Part shown: positions 6,752 to 8,135 of the stretch, one piece after another
Numbering within the stretch: position 1 is the stretch's first letter
Layout of the letters: the number at the start of each line of letters is the position of its first letter
NCBI GenBank assembly: GCA_023433345.1
Contig: JAEZDA010000063.1
Coordinates: 1 to 8,135 of the forward strand
Direction of reading: 5' to 3'
Length of the DNA: 8,135 bases
DNA from: Bacteroidota bacterium
GTDB lineage: Bacteria; Bacteroidota; Bacteroidia; Chitinophagales; Chitinophagaceae
Translations under genes and position numbers: made by a program
The notes under the pieces: generated by a model
What the model saw: only the letters and a program-made list of their open reading frames with translations
What the model was told of the DNA's origin: nothing
The model's database searches: none

Positions 6752-6798
6752 TTTTTACGATCACTTTTTACCTGCAACTAAACTAAATTGCCGGCTGT

Positions 6799-8135
6799 AT
6801 GGTCATTCATTTTTATATAAAGTATTCAACCATTCCCGGCGAAACACTTCGTTTACGCTTGTACGACAAGCGGATGATAACCGAAGAGAATTTTGAGATG
6901 CAGTTTCTTAATGCGGAATACTGGCATCTTGCAATTGAGGAAGAGAATTTACTTACAGCCAATATTCTTTTATATGATTGCCAACTTGAAAAAGATGGAC
7001 AGCTACATTCGCTTTTCCCGCTTCGAAGAATAGATCTCCGAAAAATAAATGTGAAAGCGCTGGAAATATATGATGAAGTTGAGCAGCCTGACAGCATATC
7101 CGAAGTGTTCAAAACCTCTGCCTTCCGAATATGGAATCAGCCTAAAAACAAATCTGCCAAAAAGAACGCAGACAAAAACTACACCGTAGCCTTTAATGTT
7201 TTTGCCCCGGCGCTCCCACCGGGCAAAGTACTGTGCATCACAGGAACCGGAAAGAAACTCAGGAACTGGGATACAGAAAAACCTCTTTTCCTTTATAGAA
7301 AGGCAGCACACTGGTCGGTAAAGCTAAATATGGCTGGAGAAAGATCTGTCGCCTTTAAATATGGCATCTACGATACCGTGGAAGGCAAAATAATTCAGTG
7401 GGAGGAGGGTGCGGATCGCATATTACACACCACTGGAAAGAACACGGTAACTTTTCTTCATCAGTACGCACGCTTTAATCAGGAAAGTTGGAAAGGAACT
7501 TCATTGTCATTGCCCTTATTTTCGTTAAGAAGCGAATACGACTGGGGCATCGGTGATTTTCGCAGCCTGAAAGAACTGGTGTCATGGTCAGCTTCCGCCG
7601 GTTTTAAAATGCTGCAGTTACTTCCTTTACTTGATACAACGGTTACGCGTGCCCGAAAAGATTCTTATCCCTATTCCCCCGTTTCAGCCTTCGCCTTTCA
7701 TCCATTATATCTCGACGTGGAAACACTTGCGAGGAAAGCCGGGGTTGATATAGATGAAAATATTGCGCTCAGAATTTTGGCAACCAATAAAGCGCCTGAG
7801 GTAAATTATGAAGAGGTGTTCAAACTAAAGGAAGAGGTGATGAGGCTGATATTTGATCAGGAGCACCTGAACTTCCGCGATGATCTTAACTGGTTTGAAT
7901 TCTTCGATCTTAACAGGTCATGGTTGGTTCCATATGCAGTTTTTTCAAGCCTTCGGGACCGTTTCGGTACTGCGGATTTTTCAAAATGGGGCGAATATTC
8001 TGAATATAGTGAAGAAAAGGTAAGCGAGCTTGCCGATCCTTACGGCGATTCCTATCATTCTGTTGCTTTTTATTATTTCATCCAGTACCATCTTCATCTT
8101 CAAATGAAAGATGTTGGGGAACTGGCAGCTAAAAA
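6799..8135 (+). CDS. malQ: 4-alpha-glucanotransferase, GH77, DPE2-like with N-terminal CBM20 modules (3' part missing)
   Basis: The first 445 residues of a protein that should be near 900 if it matches the DPE2-type family; the right edge cuts it. GH77 enzymes move glucosyl or glucan units between alpha-1,4-glucans. DPE2-type members use maltose as donor and a branched glucan such as glycogen as acceptor, in the cytoplasm. No signal peptide is present. A first CBM20-like module spans about 1-105, and a second about 117-225 (FNVFAPALPPGKVLCITGTG, then LRNWD, FKYGIYD and IIQWEEGADRIL). The GH77 barrel begins about 233 (LPLFSLRSEYDWGIGDF, GFKMLQLLPLLDTT, DSYPYSPVSAFAFHPLYL). The catalytic Asp/Glu/Asp lie beyond the window. 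The second module keeps its tryptophans; the first seems to have lost the GN..LG.W core. The start ATG at 6799 gives VIHFYIKYSTIPGE, the normal beginning of the first module. The gene diverges from the small membrane gene, with 94 nt between. Confidence 0.93.
   Translation, partial: MVIHFYIKYSTIPGETLRLRLYDKRMITEENFEMQFLNAEYWHLAIEEENLLTANILLYDCQLEKDGQLHSLFPLRRIDLRKINVKALEIYDEVEQPDSISEVFKTSAFRIWNQPKNKSAKKNADKNYTVAFNVFAPALPPGKVLCITGTGKKLRNWDTEKPLFLYRKAAHWSVKLNMAGERSVAFKYGIYDTVEGKIIQWEEGADRILHTTGKNTVTFLHQYARFNQESWKGTSLSLPLFSLRSEYDWGIGDFRSLKELVSWSASAGFKMLQLLPLLDTTVTRARKDSYPYSPVSAFAFHPLYLDVETLARKAGVDIDENIALRILATNKAPEVNYEEVFKLKEEVMRLIFDQEHLNFRDDLNWFEFFDLNRSWLVPYAVFSSLRDRFGTADFSKWGEYSEYSEEKVSELADPYGDSYHSVAFYYFIQYHLHLQMKDVGELAAK

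Noticed and set aside
6475..6777. Longer minus-strand frame of 100 codons overlapping the small membrane protein.
   Set aside because: It is in a different frame, runs into the sugar dehydrogenase C-terminus and has an uneven Cys/Arg-rich composition; the 51-residue hydrophobic frame with a promoter is the better call.
6784..6790. TAAATTG as a possible -7 element for the glucanotransferase gene.
   Set aside because: It is one base short of TAnnTTTG, would start RNA only a few bases before the ATG, and no -33 element at the right distance was found.
6699..6896. Plus-strand frame of 65 codons starting before the glucanotransferase.
   Set aside because: It starts from TTG and overlaps the well-supported GH77 N-terminus out of frame.

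Overview
The window looks like chromosomal DNA of a Bacteroidota bacterium, most likely near the Chitinophagaceae. The reasons are: a type IX secretion (T9SS) sorting domain on an exported enzyme; an RseP with the Bacteroidota-style VEKFYLFFDPWFS segment; a DUF4258 protein ending in WPCNC; a GH77 glucanotransferase with N-terminal CBM20 modules; no clear Shine-Dalgarno sites; and one good match to the Bacteroidota promoter (TTG, 19 nt, TAnnTTTG). The family-level placement is inference. Base composition looks even (G+C in the 40s by eye), with no island-like shift.

Layout, left to right. Positions 1-40 hold a short C-rich direct repeat at the window edge. Then follow a small membrane-anchored DUF4258 protein (+, about 67-477), a GH3-family acyl-adenylating enzyme (+, 512-2005), dxr for the MEP isoprenoid pathway (+, 2102-3271) and rseP, a site-2 intramembrane protease (+, 3300-4682). 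These four run in one direction with gaps of 34, 96 and 28 nt, and dxr-rseP is very probably one transcript. A 175-nt intergenic region with small inverted and direct repeats precedes a secreted PQQ-type sugar dehydrogenase (+, 4858-6534). A 51-residue membrane protein (-, 6549-6704) is convergent with it and divergent from the last gene, a 4-alpha-glucanotransferase of the DPE2/MalQ type (+, from 6799), which runs off the right edge.

Functionally this is mostly housekeeping: isoprenoid precursor synthesis and envelope proteolysis in the middle, with carbohydrate enzymes (cell-surface sugar oxidation, cytoplasmic maltose/glycogen metabolism) on the right. I see no tRNA, rRNA, CRISPR, transposase, phage gene or defence cassette, and no stretch over 300 nt without a gene. 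I do not see a clear new multi-gene system. The points most worth a second look are the bacterial GH3 enzyme of unknown substrate, the cysteine pattern in the DUF4258 protein, a first CBM20 module that seems to have lost its sugar-binding core, and the tiny membrane protein with its own promoter.
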